This document shows, piece by piece, positions 35,365-44,552 of a stretch of DNA of 64,000 nucleotides (position 1 is its first letter; each line of letters begins with the position of its first letter). The translations under genes and the position numbers were made by a program. Location: the NCBI GenBank assembly GCA_958296045.1, contig CATQHT010000001.1, forward strand, positions 310,001 through 374,000, in the 5' to 3' direction. Under the pieces are notes generated by a model, which was given only the letters and a program-made list of their open reading frames with translations, had not been told where the DNA came from and searched no databases. The stretch comes from Rhodothermales bacterium (GTDB lineage: Bacteria; Bacteroidota; Rhodothermia; Rhodothermales; Bin80).

Positions 35365-36912
35365 TCATGCCTTGGCAGGCGGAGCTGAAGGTGGCAATGC
35401 AAACCAGAATCGTGTGCCCTTTCCAGGAGCGCTGGCCAAGTGAATCGGCTCCTTATGAGCTTGCAGAATCTGCTTTACGATCGACAGTCCCAAGCCGGCG
35501 CCACCGCTTTGGCGCGATCGGTCGGGTTCTACCCGAACGAAGCGATCGAATATGCGCTCCTGGTGGACAGCGCTGATGCCGCGCCCCTGGTCGCTTACCT
35601 CAATCCGAACCTTATCATCCTGAAGCTTCCAGCGGCATGTAATCGTCCCCTGATCACTGTACACGATAGCATTCTCGATCAGGTTCACCAGCACCCGTCG
35701 AATTCTGTCACGGTCTGCGCATACTGAGAGCGCTGGACCACGAAGTGTCAGTACAAGACCCTTATCTTCCGCCTTTGGTCCCAACATGTCGGCCACTTCC
35801 TGGGTCAGGTCAGCAAAATTAAAGTTGGAAGCCTCGATCAGGTCTTCGCGGTATTCGAGGCGCGCGATTTCAATGAGGTTCTCAAACAGGTTGCCGAGCC
35901 TCTGCAGATTCTTGAGTCCCTTCGCTACGAAGTGCTCGCGCTTGGATCGGTCCAGATTCGGCAACGCAAGCGCTTCAAGGTATCCTGAGACCGAGAAGAG
36001 TGGGTTGCGGACCTCATGAGCAACGTTGCCGATGAATTCACCCTGGAGTCGCGTCAGTTTCTCCAGCTCACTGATCTTCTCCCGGTAGCTGACAGTCATG
36101 CGGTCCAGGTGTATGGCTAAGTCCTGAATCTCCGCAGACCGGGTCGCCACACGTATAGGGGTATCCAACTCACCGGCGGTGATCTCTTTTGCACTGCGGC
36201 TGATTGCCTGAAGGGGGGTAGTCACCTTGTCGGCCATCACCCAGCTGCTGACCATGGCCATGGCCAGCGCCATGATCATGCCCAGAAGCAGGGTCCAGCG
36301 CGAACGACGAGCCTCCGCATGCAAAGGACTCTCTGGCCGTTCTATATACACGGTGCCGCCGGAGGCCAGAATGGTGGAGGCCAAGACCACTCGCCGTGCA
36401 CCAGACGGCGTCGTGATCGTCAGGAAGGCCTGCCCTCCATTGTGAAGGCGTCGCAGTATCTCAGGCCATCCATCCGGTGTAACCGCACTGATGAAACCGG
36501 TTGGTGCCTGGCTCCACCGGATGGAATCGCCCTCTGCCATCACGATGTGTACGTGCACCGCCCGCGCAAGAGACATGGCGGATCGCACCTGAGCACTGTC
36601 GGCACCTGCCTCATCAATAATATGTGCGATGCGGTCTACCTGCATCACATATGCCTGCTGGGCGGCATCGCGCACCTGGGTGCCATGGATGAACAGCACA
36701 TATAGCGCCACGCAGGCCACAGACACCGTTACCAGCAACATTAGCGTGAGGAACATCCACATTTGTGTAGATGCTCGCTCGGGAAAAATCAGCAGTGCGA
36801 TCCTGCGAGTCCAACGCATCGGCCAGCGGTCCTGCATGCCTGCAGTTCTGGTCTCCGTAACGACGGAGGAGGCAGGAGGCTTAATCAGGAGAGATGAAGG
36901 ACTCGATGTCAC
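35365..36912 (-). CDS. Sensor histidine kinase (HAMP-HisKA-HATPase)
   Basis: 515 aa as read from GTG 36912; ATG 36837 (MQDRWPMRWTRR) is an equally good start and avoids most of the overlap with the regulator gene. TM1 at about 50-72 (FLTLMLLVTVSVACVALYVL), a periplasmic sensor to about 200, TM2 near 204-222 (LLLGMIMALAMAMVSSWVM), then HAMP (VTTPLQAISRSAKEITAGEL). The phospho-acceptor His is in GNVAHEVRNPLFSVSGYLEA near 300. ATPase motifs: NLIENAIVYSD (N box), VSDQGRGIS (G1), GGAGLGLSIVKQIL (G2). It pairs with the response regulator directly upstream, the two genes overlapping, as in PhoR-type systems. The stimulus is unknown. Confidence 0.9.
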   Translation of the reverse strand: MTSSPSSLLIKPPASSVVTETRTAGMQDRWPMRWTRRIALLIFPERASTQMWMFLTLMLLVTVSVACVALYVLFIHGTQVRDAAQQAYVMQVDRIAHIIDEAGADSAQVRSAMSLARAVHVHIVMAEGDSIRWSQAPTGFISAVTPDGWPEILRRLHNGGQAFLTITTPSGARRVVLASTILASGGTVYIERPESPLHAEARRSRWTLLLGMIMALAMAMVSSWVMADKVTTPLQAISRSAKEITAGELDTPIRVATRSAEIQDLAIHLDRMTVSYREKISELEKLTRLQGEFIGNVAHEVRNPLFSVSGYLEALALPNLDRSKREHFVAKGLKNLQRLGNLFENLIEIARLEYREDLIEASNFNFADLTQEVADMLGPKAEDKGLVLTLRGPALSVCADRDRIRRVLVNLIENAIVYSDQGTITCRWKLQDDKVRIEVSDQGRGISAVHQERIFDRFVRVEPDRSRQSGGAGLGLSIVKQILQAHKEPIHLASAPGKGTRFWFALPPSAPPAKA

Positions 36913-37621
36913 TCACGTCATGGACGAATCGGTACCCGACTCCGCGAACAGTCTGGATGTGGGTAGCACAGGGACCAAGCTTCTCACGAAGGTTCTTCAC
37001 ATGCGCATCAACAGTGCGTTCTGTGACCATCATGGCATCCTTCCAGATGGTCTCCAACAGCTGCTGCCTCCGAAAGGCGACCCGAGGATGCCGAACAAGA
37101 AAACGAAGCAGCTGAAACTCCGTGAGCGTTACGCCAATATCCTCTCCGTCGTACGTGGCTTTGTACTCGTCCTCGTAAATCTTAAGCTTATTGACAATAA
37201 TCGTCCTGCTCTCCCCGATACCGCTACGCCGCAGCACGGCGCGCGCGTGAGCCAGAATGACCCTAGGTGACACTGGCTTGGTGAGATAGTCATCGCCGCC
37301 AAGCATGAGACCGCGGATCTGGTCTTTCTCCTCTACCTTCGCGCTGAAAAATATGATTGGGATCAATTCTGTCTCGACACGGGAGCGAAGGATCTTGCAG
37401 ACCTCGTAGCCATTCAGCTTCGGAAGCATGATGTCCAGGAGGATCAGGTGGATGTCGCGGCCGACCTTCTTCAGGGCCTCTTCACCGTCATATGCTACAG
37501 AAACGTTGTAGCCTTCTCGCTCAAAGAAGTAACAGATGACCTCAGCCACGTCGATTTCATCCTCAACTACGAGCACGTTGATTTCGGAGGGCTCAAGCGT
37601 TACAGGAGTTATGTCAGCCAT
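36881..37621 (-). CDS. OmpR/PhoB-family response regulator
   Basis: 246 aa from ATG 37621 (MADITPVTLEPSEINVLVVE); the frame is open 29 codons further but this ATG puts the receiver at the usual distance. The receiver domain has the acidic pair VVEDEID, the phospho-acceptor Asp in LILLDIMLPKLNGYE, Ser in IIFFSAKVEEKDQ and Lys in DDYLTKPVSPR. The winged-helix DNA-binding domain begins near 150: ATYDGEDIGVTLTEFQLLRF, then ERTVDAHVKNLREKLGP and IQTVRGVGYRF. It forms a two-component system with the histidine kinase whose gene overlaps its 3' end by up to 32 bp. Targets cannot be read from sequence. Confidence 0.92.
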   Translation of the reverse strand: MADITPVTLEPSEINVLVVEDEIDVAEVICYFFEREGYNVSVAYDGEEALKKVGRDIHLILLDIMLPKLNGYEVCKILRSRVETELIPIIFFSAKVEEKDQIRGLMLGGDDYLTKPVSPRVILAHARAVLRRSGIGESRTIIVNKLKIYEDEYKATYDGEDIGVTLTEFQLLRFLVRHPRVAFRRQQLLETIWKDAMMVTERTVDAHVKNLREKLGPCATHIQTVRGVGYRFVHDVSDIESFISPD

Positions 37622-37960
37622 AAAAGCGGTCTGGAAAGTCTGTCCGGTAGAATAGTGAAGGTACCAAACCCTTCGGTAGGGCCAGAAAACGCCTCCTACC
37701 TCTCCCAATTATCGCATGGCTTTGGAGAGTCGCCCCTTGACCTCGAGATCGTAGTGCATGCATATGTCTGCCGAAGGCGCACATCTAAGTGGGTAGCGGC
37801 CGCTCAGGTGAGAGGAGCTGCGCAGGCTAGCACGGCACCGCACTCTGTGGCCGCGTGCAACCTCCATAAACCGTGTATGTCGGGATTTGTTGCGAATCGG
37901 TGAAGGGACGCATTGGGTGCCGCGCGTTATATTAGCGTCACTCCACGTATCTCTTGGGTG
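37622..37960. other. Divergent intergenic region between response regulator and pyrC
   Basis: 339 bp expected to carry both promoters. On the plus strand TATATT at 37928-37933, 28 bases before the pyrC ATG, is a fair -10-like box, in a context (GCGTTATATTAGCG) much like the promoter proposed at 45742-45770; I do not see a matching -35. No ORF here is convincing. Confidence 0.4.
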
Positions 37961-39244
37961 ATGCAGGATGTGTTGATTCGTAATGGAACGCTGCTGGATC
38001 CGGTTACCGGCGATGTTCGGCGCGCTGACATCATTATCCGCAATGGAATCATCACAGCCGTAGGAGAACAACTCCCGTCTTCGGGGCTCACCCCGTATGA
38101 TGCCGCAGGCAAGTTCGTTTCACCCGGGTGGATTGACATGCATGTGCACCTGCGCGAGCCCGGGCTGGAGTATAAAGAGACGATAGCCTCGGGCTGCAGG
38201 GCAGCAGCCTTCGGCGGGTTTACGGAGGTGGCCTGCCTGCCCAACACGGAACCGCCGATTGACTCCGCGGAGGTCATCCTTGCGATTCAAAGCCGGGCGC
38301 AGGGCTTGCCAGTAAACGTCTATCCCATTGCGTGTGTCTCCAAGGGCAGAAAAGGACGGGAGTTGGCCCCCCTTTTTGAGCTGAAGACATGCGGCGCGGT
38401 GGCCTTTAGTGACGATGGCTCACCGGTCCAGAGCGGGCACTTGATGCGCCGGGCGCTGGAATATGCGTCGATGCTGGATCGACCCATAGTCAACCATATG
38501 GAGGACCTCCATATGGGTCCGAAAGGGCATATGCATGAAGGCGCGGTATCTGCCCGCTTAGGTGTACCTCCGGTACCGGCGTTGTCCGAAGAATCGATGC
38601 TGGCGCGGGACCTGCTCTTAGCGGAGCTTACGGGCGGGCACCTGCATGTGGCGCACATCTCAACGTCGAAATCTGTGGCATTGGTACGTCAGGCCAAAGC
38701 GAGCGGGGTTCCCGTAACCGCGGAAGCGTGTACGCATCACTTTGCGCTCACAGACTTGGCTGTAGAGGAGAGCGGGTTCTCTACGCAGACCAAGATGCAT
38801 CCACCTCTGCGCTCACAGGCCGATACAGATGCCATCAAAGAGGGACTCGAGGACGGCACGATCGATGCCATCTGTACCGATCACGCTCCACACGCAGCGT
38901 TTGAGAAGAATGTAGAGTTCACCGCTGCCCCATTTGGGATCATTGGCCTTGAGTCAGCTTGGGGGCTCATTGGCCGTCACTTGGTGGCTGAACAGCACCT
39001 GGACGTTGCTGCGGCGGTGCACAAGGTGTGTGTCGCACCACGGAAGATTCTGCGCCTGCCGGTACCGGAGATTCGTGAGGGAGCACATGCTAACCTCACC
39101 ATTTTTGACGCTACCACCAAGTGGACCTTTGCGGCGCGCCATATCCGGTCAAAAAGCAGCAATACGCCGTTCTTGGGTGCAAGAATGACAGGAAAGGCGT
39201 GGGCGATTTACAACAATGGGCAGCTGGTGGATAATGGTGATTGA
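37961..39244 (+). CDS. pyrC: Dihydroorotase (type I)
   Basis: 427 aa from ATG 37961; the frame is open 16 codons upstream, but the family starts with MQDVLIRNGTLLDPVTGDV as here. Metal-binding motifs of the amidohydrolase are present: DMHVHLREPGLEYKETIASG near 57-76, NHMEDLHMGPKGHMHEGAVS near 180, HVAHISTSKSVALVR near 229, and the catalytic Asp in AICTDHAPHA near 305. The enzyme cyclises carbamoyl-aspartate to dihydroorotate in pyrimidine synthesis, in the cytosol. It is followed by ddl and murF on the same strand, a housekeeping cluster without functional connection. Confidence 0.93.
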   Translation: MQDVLIRNGTLLDPVTGDVRRADIIIRNGIITAVGEQLPSSGLTPYDAAGKFVSPGWIDMHVHLREPGLEYKETIASGCRAAAFGGFTEVACLPNTEPPIDSAEVILAIQSRAQGLPVNVYPIACVSKGRKGRELAPLFELKTCGAVAFSDDGSPVQSGHLMRRALEYASMLDRPIVNHMEDLHMGPKGHMHEGAVSARLGVPPVPALSEESMLARDLLLAELTGGHLHVAHISTSKSVALVRQAKASGVPVTAEACTHHFALTDLAVEESGFSTQTKMHPPLRSQADTDAIKEGLEDGTIDAICTDHAPHAAFEKNVEFTAAPFGIIGLESAWGLIGRHLVAEQHLDVAAAVHKVCVAPRKILRLPVPEIREGAHANLTIFDATTKWTFAARHIRSKSSNTPFLGARMTGKAWAIYNNGQLVDNGD

Positions 39245-39337
39245 CTCGACTGGGCCGGTTGCGGTGCGCCTTGGATGCAGCTCTCTACTGTCGTGCCCAA
39301 CAGATCGCTTCACGATGCCGGCTGCTAACGTGACCGT

Positions 39338-40432
39338 GTGACTTTGGAGATTCCAGCAAAGATCAGACTTGGACTGCTGTTTGGCGGCCAGTCGGCCGAA
39401 CGTGAGGTTTCGGCCGCTTCTGCGCAGGCAGTCGCCGCTGCAGCCAGTCCAGCCGCATACGACATTCTTCCGGTTCGGATCGAGCGCGACGGTACCTGGG
39501 TCTGGCTTGCTAAGTGGAGTCCGGGCGATCCGTGGGAGGAGGCCATTGGGGTTCCCACCGAGCTGATGTTGGAGCCAGGCGGGAAGGCTGCGCTGAGATC
39601 AAGAGCAGGGTCTGAAGGGATAACTGCCCTCGTGGATGTGATATTTCCGGTGCTGCACGGACCGAACGGAGAAGATGGGTCCGTGCAGGGATTGCTTCAG
39701 ATGCTTGGTGTCGCCTTTGTGGGGACCGGTGTCCTAGGATCTGCCATTGGGATGGACAAGGACGTCATGAAGCGTCTGCTGCGCGAAGCCGGACTACCAA
39801 CGGCCCGCTGCATGGTGTTGTGCCGTGGGGATACCCGCACGGACTTGTACGAGCGGGCCCAGGGCGTACTTGGCTTACCCATGTTTGTCAAGCCAGCCAA
39901 CACCGGCTCTTCGGTGGGTATCTCGAAGGTGCGGGACAGGAATGACTTTGATGGCGCTCTGCTGCACGCTTTCGCTTACGATGACAAGGTGGTACTAGAG
40001 CAGTTTGTGGATGGGCGTGAAGTTGAATGTGGAGTGATCGGCACCAGCAGTCCTCGGGTCTCAATGCCGGGCGAGATCGTGACCACGCACGACTTCTATT
40101 CGTACGAGGCCAAATACCATGATGCGTCCGCGACCTCGCTATTGATTCCGGCAACCATGTCCCAGGACGCGCAGGAGCGGGTCAGGACGCTCGCGCTGAA
40201 GACGTATCGGACGCTATATTGCGAAGGGATGGCGCGCGTAGATTTCTTTGTGGATGCAGATGAGCGTATCTGGATCAACGAGGTGAATACTATCCCGGGG
40301 TTCACTCGCTATTCCATGTTCCCCCTGCTATGGGCATATTCTGGCATGAGCCTAGCTGAGCTGGTGGACTATCTGGTAGCGGATGCGTTAGTGCGCCAGC
40401 GGCAACGTGCCGCACTACGGCGAAGCCGCTGA
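39338..40432 (+). CDS. ddl: D-alanine--D-alanine ligase
   Basis: 364 aa, GTG start at 39338 chosen because the family N-terminus IRLGLLFGGQSAEREVSAAS follows a few residues later. ATP-grasp signatures: FPVLHGPNGEDGSVQGLLQM near 104, FVGTGVLGSAIGMDKDVMK, FVKPANTGSSVGISKV near 183, EQFVDGREVECGVIG, and the C-terminal WINEVNTIPGFTRYSMFP near 310. It joins two D-alanines for peptidoglycan. murF, which uses the product, starts 8 bp downstream, so the pair is very likely co-transcribed. The N-terminal motif lets the subgroup be called VanA/Ddl-type, but nothing suggests D-lactate specificity. Confidence 0.93.
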   Translation: MTLEIPAKIRLGLLFGGQSAEREVSAASAQAVAAAASPAAYDILPVRIERDGTWVWLAKWSPGDPWEEAIGVPTELMLEPGGKAALRSRAGSEGITALVDVIFPVLHGPNGEDGSVQGLLQMLGVAFVGTGVLGSAIGMDKDVMKRLLREAGLPTARCMVLCRGDTRTDLYERAQGVLGLPMFVKPANTGSSVGISKVRDRNDFDGALLHAFAYDDKVVLEQFVDGREVECGVIGTSSPRVSMPGEIVTTHDFYSYEAKYHDASATSLLIPATMSQDAQERVRTLALKTYRTLYCEGMARVDFFVDADERIWINEVNTIPGFTRYSMFPLLWAYSGMSLAELVDYLVADALVRQRQRAALRRSR

Positions 40433-40440
40433 AAGCCACT

Positions 40441-41742
40441 ATGCGCTACGCGACAGATACACGCACCATTCGCCCAGGTGAGGCTTTTGTGGCGATCCGA
40501 GGTGAGCGCTACGACGGTCATGCCTTCATTCCAGAAGCCGTTCGTAAGGGAGCGTCCGCGGTCGTAGTGGAGCGACGGGTTGCCGTACCGCCGAATGTGA
40601 GGGTGATTCAAGTGCCTGATTCGGTCGAGTACATGGCAAAACAAGCGAGCCGCAGGCTGGCGGCCTCAGGCTCCACAGTGATCGCGATCACGGGCTCTAT
40701 TGGTAAGACCAGTACCAAGAATGCCATTGCGACGGTCTTGGACGGGCAGTTTCCTGTACTCTCAACGCCCGGCAACCTGAACACGGTGCAGGGCATCGCG
40801 CAAACGCTTCTGAACAGTACGCTTGGTCCGTCGACCAAAGTGGTCCTTGAAATGGGCGCCTGTCGGGTGGGCGACATCGAGGAGCTCTGCGGGTATTTCC
40901 CGCCAGACTTGGCGCTTGTCACCAACGTCCATGGTGTGCACCTGGAGACCTTCGGAACGATCGAAGATGTCGCCAGGGCGAAGGGGGAAATCGTGGAAGC
41001 ACTGGGAATGGGAGGCACCGCCTGCCTTAACGCGGATGATCCGCGCGTGGATGCCATGGCTGCGCGATGCCAGGGTAATGTGATCCGTTACGGTGCGCGC
41101 GCAGCCAGTGACGTCATGCCGCACCATATCACGACCAGGATTCCGCTATTGGGTGAACATACGATTTACCTCGCGCTTGCGGCTTATGCAACGGGACATG
41201 TGCTCGGCATGACCGGCGAAGACATCAATCAGCGTCTGGGTCTTTTGCAAACCGAGAATGGGCGGCTGAGCCTACTCGCGGGCATCCGCGGATGTACGCT
41301 CATCGACGATTCCTACAATGCATCGCCGGCTTCGACGCGTGCTGCATTGCGCGTCCTTCAGACGCAGCCTGCGGCGCGCCGCATGGCGGTGCTGGGCGAC
41401 ATGCTCGAGCTGGGGGCTCAATCTCACGTTGAGCATGTCGAGATTATCAGGTGCGCGCTAGGTGTTGCAGACGGGCTGATCGTGGTGGGCCAGCTTATGG
41501 GCCAGGCCCGCTTATCATTGCTTCCTGAGGAGGCGCGCAACGTGATTCATGTCCCTACTTCGGCCTTAGCTGCTTCCGAATTGGCAAAACAAGTCCCTGG
41601 CAGCGTCACCAAGGGAGATGTAGTCTTGGTCAAGGGCTCGCAAGGTGTTCGAATGGAGCATGTCAGCCGCGCACTGCTTCACCCGGATATCGCGCCGGAG
41701 TCCGTGCTATGCCGGCAGTCTGCAAGCTGGAGGCAGATCTGA
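40441..41742 (+). CDS. murF: UDP-N-acetylmuramoyl-tripeptide--D-alanyl-D-alanine ligase
   Basis: 433 aa. The N-terminal domain has DTRTIRPGEAFVAIRGERYD, which binds the UDP-sugar precursor; then the Mur-ligase ATP site AITGSIGKTSTKNAIATVL near 82-100, FGTIEDVARAKGEIVEAL, NADDPRVDAMAA near 197, and the C-terminal LIDDSYNASPASTRAALRVL near 283 with MAVLGDMLELG. It adds D-Ala-D-Ala to the muramyl tripeptide in the cytoplasm. The neighbouring ddl makes its substrate. Other mur genes are not in this window. Confidence 0.93.
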   Translation: MRYATDTRTIRPGEAFVAIRGERYDGHAFIPEAVRKGASAVVVERRVAVPPNVRVIQVPDSVEYMAKQASRRLAASGSTVIAITGSIGKTSTKNAIATVLDGQFPVLSTPGNLNTVQGIAQTLLNSTLGPSTKVVLEMGACRVGDIEELCGYFPPDLALVTNVHGVHLETFGTIEDVARAKGEIVEALGMGGTACLNADDPRVDAMAARCQGNVIRYGARAASDVMPHHITTRIPLLGEHTIYLALAAYATGHVLGMTGEDINQRLGLLQTENGRLSLLAGIRGCTLIDDSYNASPASTRAALRVLQTQPAARRMAVLGDMLELGAQSHVEHVEIIRCALGVADGLIVVGQLMGQARLSLLPEEARNVIHVPTSALAASELAKQVPGSVTKGDVVLVKGSQGVRMEHVSRALLHPDIAPESVLCRQSASWRQI

Positions 41743-42006
41743 CCCGCGCGCAGATTGGTCGCGGTTGCGCGTAGAATGCTCCGTTGCTGCGCAAAGCTGG
41801 TCGCGGAGATGGCCTGCAACCCTGACGGGCGGCTTATGCGGTGTGCGCTCATTGTGTGGACCGCCAGCCCATAAAGGTTTGTAAGGCTGGGCGGGCTATG
41901 GATCGGGCATGGATTCCCGCGCAACGTCGTCTCCTAACGTGCTCTTAGAACAAGATTGCGGATTGCTGGTACCAAGGCACGCTATGATGCCAATATTGCT
42001 GCACCT
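41743..42006. other. Intergenic region before the DHH phosphoesterase gene
   Basis: 264 bp with no recognisable gene. TGGTCGCGG occurs twice (near 41757 and 41800). The frame of the downstream gene is open back to 41956. Confidence 0.4.
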
Positions 42007-43062
42007 ATGGTAGAGGATGTCATCCAGGTCCTTCTTGCGTGTACGGATGTAGTAATCACAACCCATGTTCGTCCAGACGGAGATGCCATAGGTTCCCAGC
42101 TTGCGCTGGGGTTGTTTTTGCAGGAGCAAGGCATGCGGGTAACGATGATCAATGCGGATCCGGTGCCCAGCAATCTGGCTTGGATGGAAGGTGCTGAGGC
42201 GATAGAGGTGTTTGCGGGTGATCTGGGACAGCTGCATCGGTTGAGCAAAGCGGATGCCATCATCTTCGTGGACCTGAACGCAGCGCATCGCGTGGGGCGG
42301 AGCTTGGAGCGCCTTTTACGTGATTCGCCTGCGGTCAAGGTCTTGATCGATCATCATCGTAAGCCAGAGCAATGGTTTGACTGCACCTTCGTTCGCGAGG
42401 GGGCGGCGGCAACGGGCATGCTGGTGTATGATCTCATCCGGGCATGGGATGATTCCTGCCTGCACAGCGCGATGGCAACAGCCCTATATGTGGCTGTCGT
42501 GACGGACACGGGTATGTTTCGGTATACGACTACGACCCCTGCCGTGCATAGCGCGGTGGCCTGCATGATGGAGCGGGGGAATGTTGATCCCTCCCGAGTG
42601 CACAGCGAAGTGTTTGAGACTCGCAGTCCGCAATGGCCTCACCTTCTGTCGCGCGTGATGAAGACGCTCACGCTCCGTTTTGGCGGTAAGCTGGCGTACA
42701 TCGTGATTACCAGGCGCATGCTCAGGGAGTGCGCTGCAGACCATCAGGACACGGAGGGATTCGTGGATTTTGCCTTGGCCGTGGACGGTGTTCAGGTCGC
42801 ACTAGTATTTACGGAGACCAGCAGGGGCGTTAAGGTCAGCTTTCGCTCCAAGCGTGGCTACCCGGTGGACGCCTGGGCGCGGGCTTTAGGTGGCGGTGGC
42901 CATCGCAACGCGGCTGGCGCGTATTTGCACAGTTCTGTTGATGCAGCCATCGGTCGCCTGTTAGAATCGGCACCCCGACACACTGGCATTACGTTTGCTC
43001 CGATGGAGGACTTGATCGCGGGCGAAGATGTAGCATACTTGACTGCGTTGACGAGTTCATGA
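42007..43062 (+). CDS. DHH-family phosphoesterase (NrnA-like nanoRNase / pAp phosphatase)
   Basis: 351 aa from ATG 42007; the frame is open to a TTG at 41956, but the residues in between are not family-like. Metal-site motifs of the DHH superfamily are all visible: VITTHVRPDGDAIGSQLALG near 16-35, FVDLNAAHR near 85, the DHH itself in VLIDHHRKPEQWF near 109, and VAVVTDTGMFRYTTTTP near 157. The DHHA1 domain near the end carries ARALGGGGHRNAAGAYLH. NrnA-type enzymes degrade very short RNAs, pAp or pGpG; which of these applies is not decidable. It overlaps pepA by ATGA, so the two are translationally coupled. Confidence 0.85.
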   Translation: MVEDVIQVLLACTDVVITTHVRPDGDAIGSQLALGLFLQEQGMRVTMINADPVPSNLAWMEGAEAIEVFAGDLGQLHRLSKADAIIFVDLNAAHRVGRSLERLLRDSPAVKVLIDHHRKPEQWFDCTFVREGAAATGMLVYDLIRAWDDSCLHSAMATALYVAVVTDTGMFRYTTTTPAVHSAVACMMERGNVDPSRVHSEVFETRSPQWPHLLSRVMKTLTLRFGGKLAYIVITRRMLRECAADHQDTEGFVDFALAVDGVQVALVFTETSRGVKVSFRSKRGYPVDAWARALGGGGHRNAAGAYLHSSVDAAIGRLLESAPRHTGITFAPMEDLIAGEDVAYLTALTSS

Positions 43063-44552
43063 TGAAGATCTCAGTTACTCGAATTCCACTGGCCGAGCTG
43101 CGAGTGAATCTACTCGTAGTACCGGTTCCTACTGGTGAGGCGCGCAAGACTGCCACTGCCATTGGAGGCGACATCGGAGACGCATTGACAAGAACGCTGG
43201 GCGACTTCTCTAGGGAATTGGGTTCCGTGGCGCTGGCCTATCCAAGTGGCACGCGTTCGGACCGGGTGGCCCTGGTGGGGTTGGGACCGGCGCACAAGGC
43301 AGATGTGGAAGCACTGCGTGTCGCTGCCGCGACAGGTGCCGGACTGGCCCAAAAGACTGATGGCACGACAGCCGCAATTGTGGTACCTCGGCTTGGCGCC
43401 ATCTCGGGCGAAGCTGCGGGGCAGGCACTCGTCGAGGGATTCCGGTTGGCCTCCTATAAGTTTGCGCGATACAAGACTCGCGATATTGGCGGCTATGACC
43501 GCACAGATCGACTGATATTGCATGCGGCTGGCCAAGAGAAGGCGGTGCGTCGTGGTGCGGAGAGGGGAAGGACGGTGGCGGAAGCCACATGTACGGCGCG
43601 AGATCTTGTGAATCTGTCTCCTCATGACAAGACACCTACGTTGTTGGGCAGGGCCGCCGAGCGGGTCGCACGAAAGAGCGGATTCGGCATTACCGTTTGG
43701 GATAAGTCGGCAATTGAGGCTGAGCGTATGGGCGGTTTGCTTGCTGTCAACCGGGGCAGCATGGAGCCTCCGGTGCTCATCGAAATGACCTGGCAACCGC
43801 AGAATGTGGTAAACAGCCGCCCAGTAGTGCTCATTGGTAAGGGTATCGTCTTTGATACGGGCGGGTTGTCCCTGAAGCCTACGCGAAACGCCATGGACCA
43901 GATGAAGGCGGACATGGCAGGGGGAGCCGCGGTTATCGCTGTGATGGAGGCGTTGGCCCGTCTTCGGATCCCCGTGTATGTAGTTGGGCTGGTTCCGGCC
44001 ACGGACAATCGTCCGGGTCAGCGTGCCTATGTGCCCGGTGATGTGGTCACCATGCATTCGGGCAACACCGTGGAGGTGCTCAATACTGATGCGGAAGGGC
44101 GCATGGTACTGGCCGACGCTTTGTCGTATGCGAAAATTTTCCGTCCTGAGTTGGCCATCACTCTGGCAACATTGACCGGAGCGCAGCGCGTCGCATACGG
44201 AAGCAGGGTAGCGGCCGCGATGACCAATCAGGGGCCTATTGACAAGTTGTTCGCCGCGGGCGAGACGAGTGGCGACTTCGTTCATTCGATGCCGATGCAT
44301 GCGCACTATGCTGAGGCTATGGAGAGCGAGGTGGCAGACATCAGAAATGTGGGCAAAGAGCGCGAGGCCGGAGCTATTCAGGCTGCTAAGTTTCTGGAGT
44401 TCTTTGTTGATTACGACTGGCTGCATGTGGACTTTGCCGGTCCCTCATTCTTGCAGCATGCTTTGCCCTACCGGCCAAAGGGCGGCACGGGATTTGGTGT
44501 GCGTCTGATTGTTGAGTTCCTGAGCCGGATGGCAAAAGAGAGGAAGCGCTAG
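43059..44552 (+). CDS. pepA: Leucyl aminopeptidase (M17)
   Basis: 497 aa. ATG 43059 overlaps the previous stop; ATG 43062 is equally possible. The C-terminal catalytic domain has VLIGKGIVFDTGGLSLKP near 265, MDQMKADMAGGAAVIAVME, LVPATDNRPGQRAYVPGDVV and the family signature NTDAEGRMVLADALSYAK near 343, which supply the two-zinc site and catalytic Lys/Arg. These cytosolic aminopeptidases clear peptides and glutathione breakdown products; some also bind DNA. The pdxA start codon overlaps the last base of its stop, so the run 42007-45619 is one translational unit. Confidence 0.93.
   Translation: MMKISVTRIPLAELRVNLLVVPVPTGEARKTATAIGGDIGDALTRTLGDFSRELGSVALAYPSGTRSDRVALVGLGPAHKADVEALRVAAATGAGLAQKTDGTTAAIVVPRLGAISGEAAGQALVEGFRLASYKFARYKTRDIGGYDRTDRLILHAAGQEKAVRRGAERGRTVAEATCTARDLVNLSPHDKTPTLLGRAAERVARKSGFGITVWDKSAIEAERMGGLLAVNRGSMEPPVLIEMTWQPQNVVNSRPVVLIGKGIVFDTGGLSLKPTRNAMDQMKADMAGGAAVIAVMEALARLRIPVYVVGLVPATDNRPGQRAYVPGDVVTMHSGNTVEVLNTDAEGRMVLADALSYAKIFRPELAITLATLTGAQRVAYGSRVAAAMTNQGPIDKLFAAGETSGDFVHSMPMHAHYAEAMESEVADIRNVGKEREAGAIQAAKFLEFFVDYDWLHVDFAGPSFLQHALPYRPKGGTGFGVRLIVEFLSRMAKERKR

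Noticed and set aside
43110-44426. 438-codon minus-strand ORF inside pepA
   Set aside because: Antisense shadow of pepA, whose catalytic motifs are intact on the plus strand.
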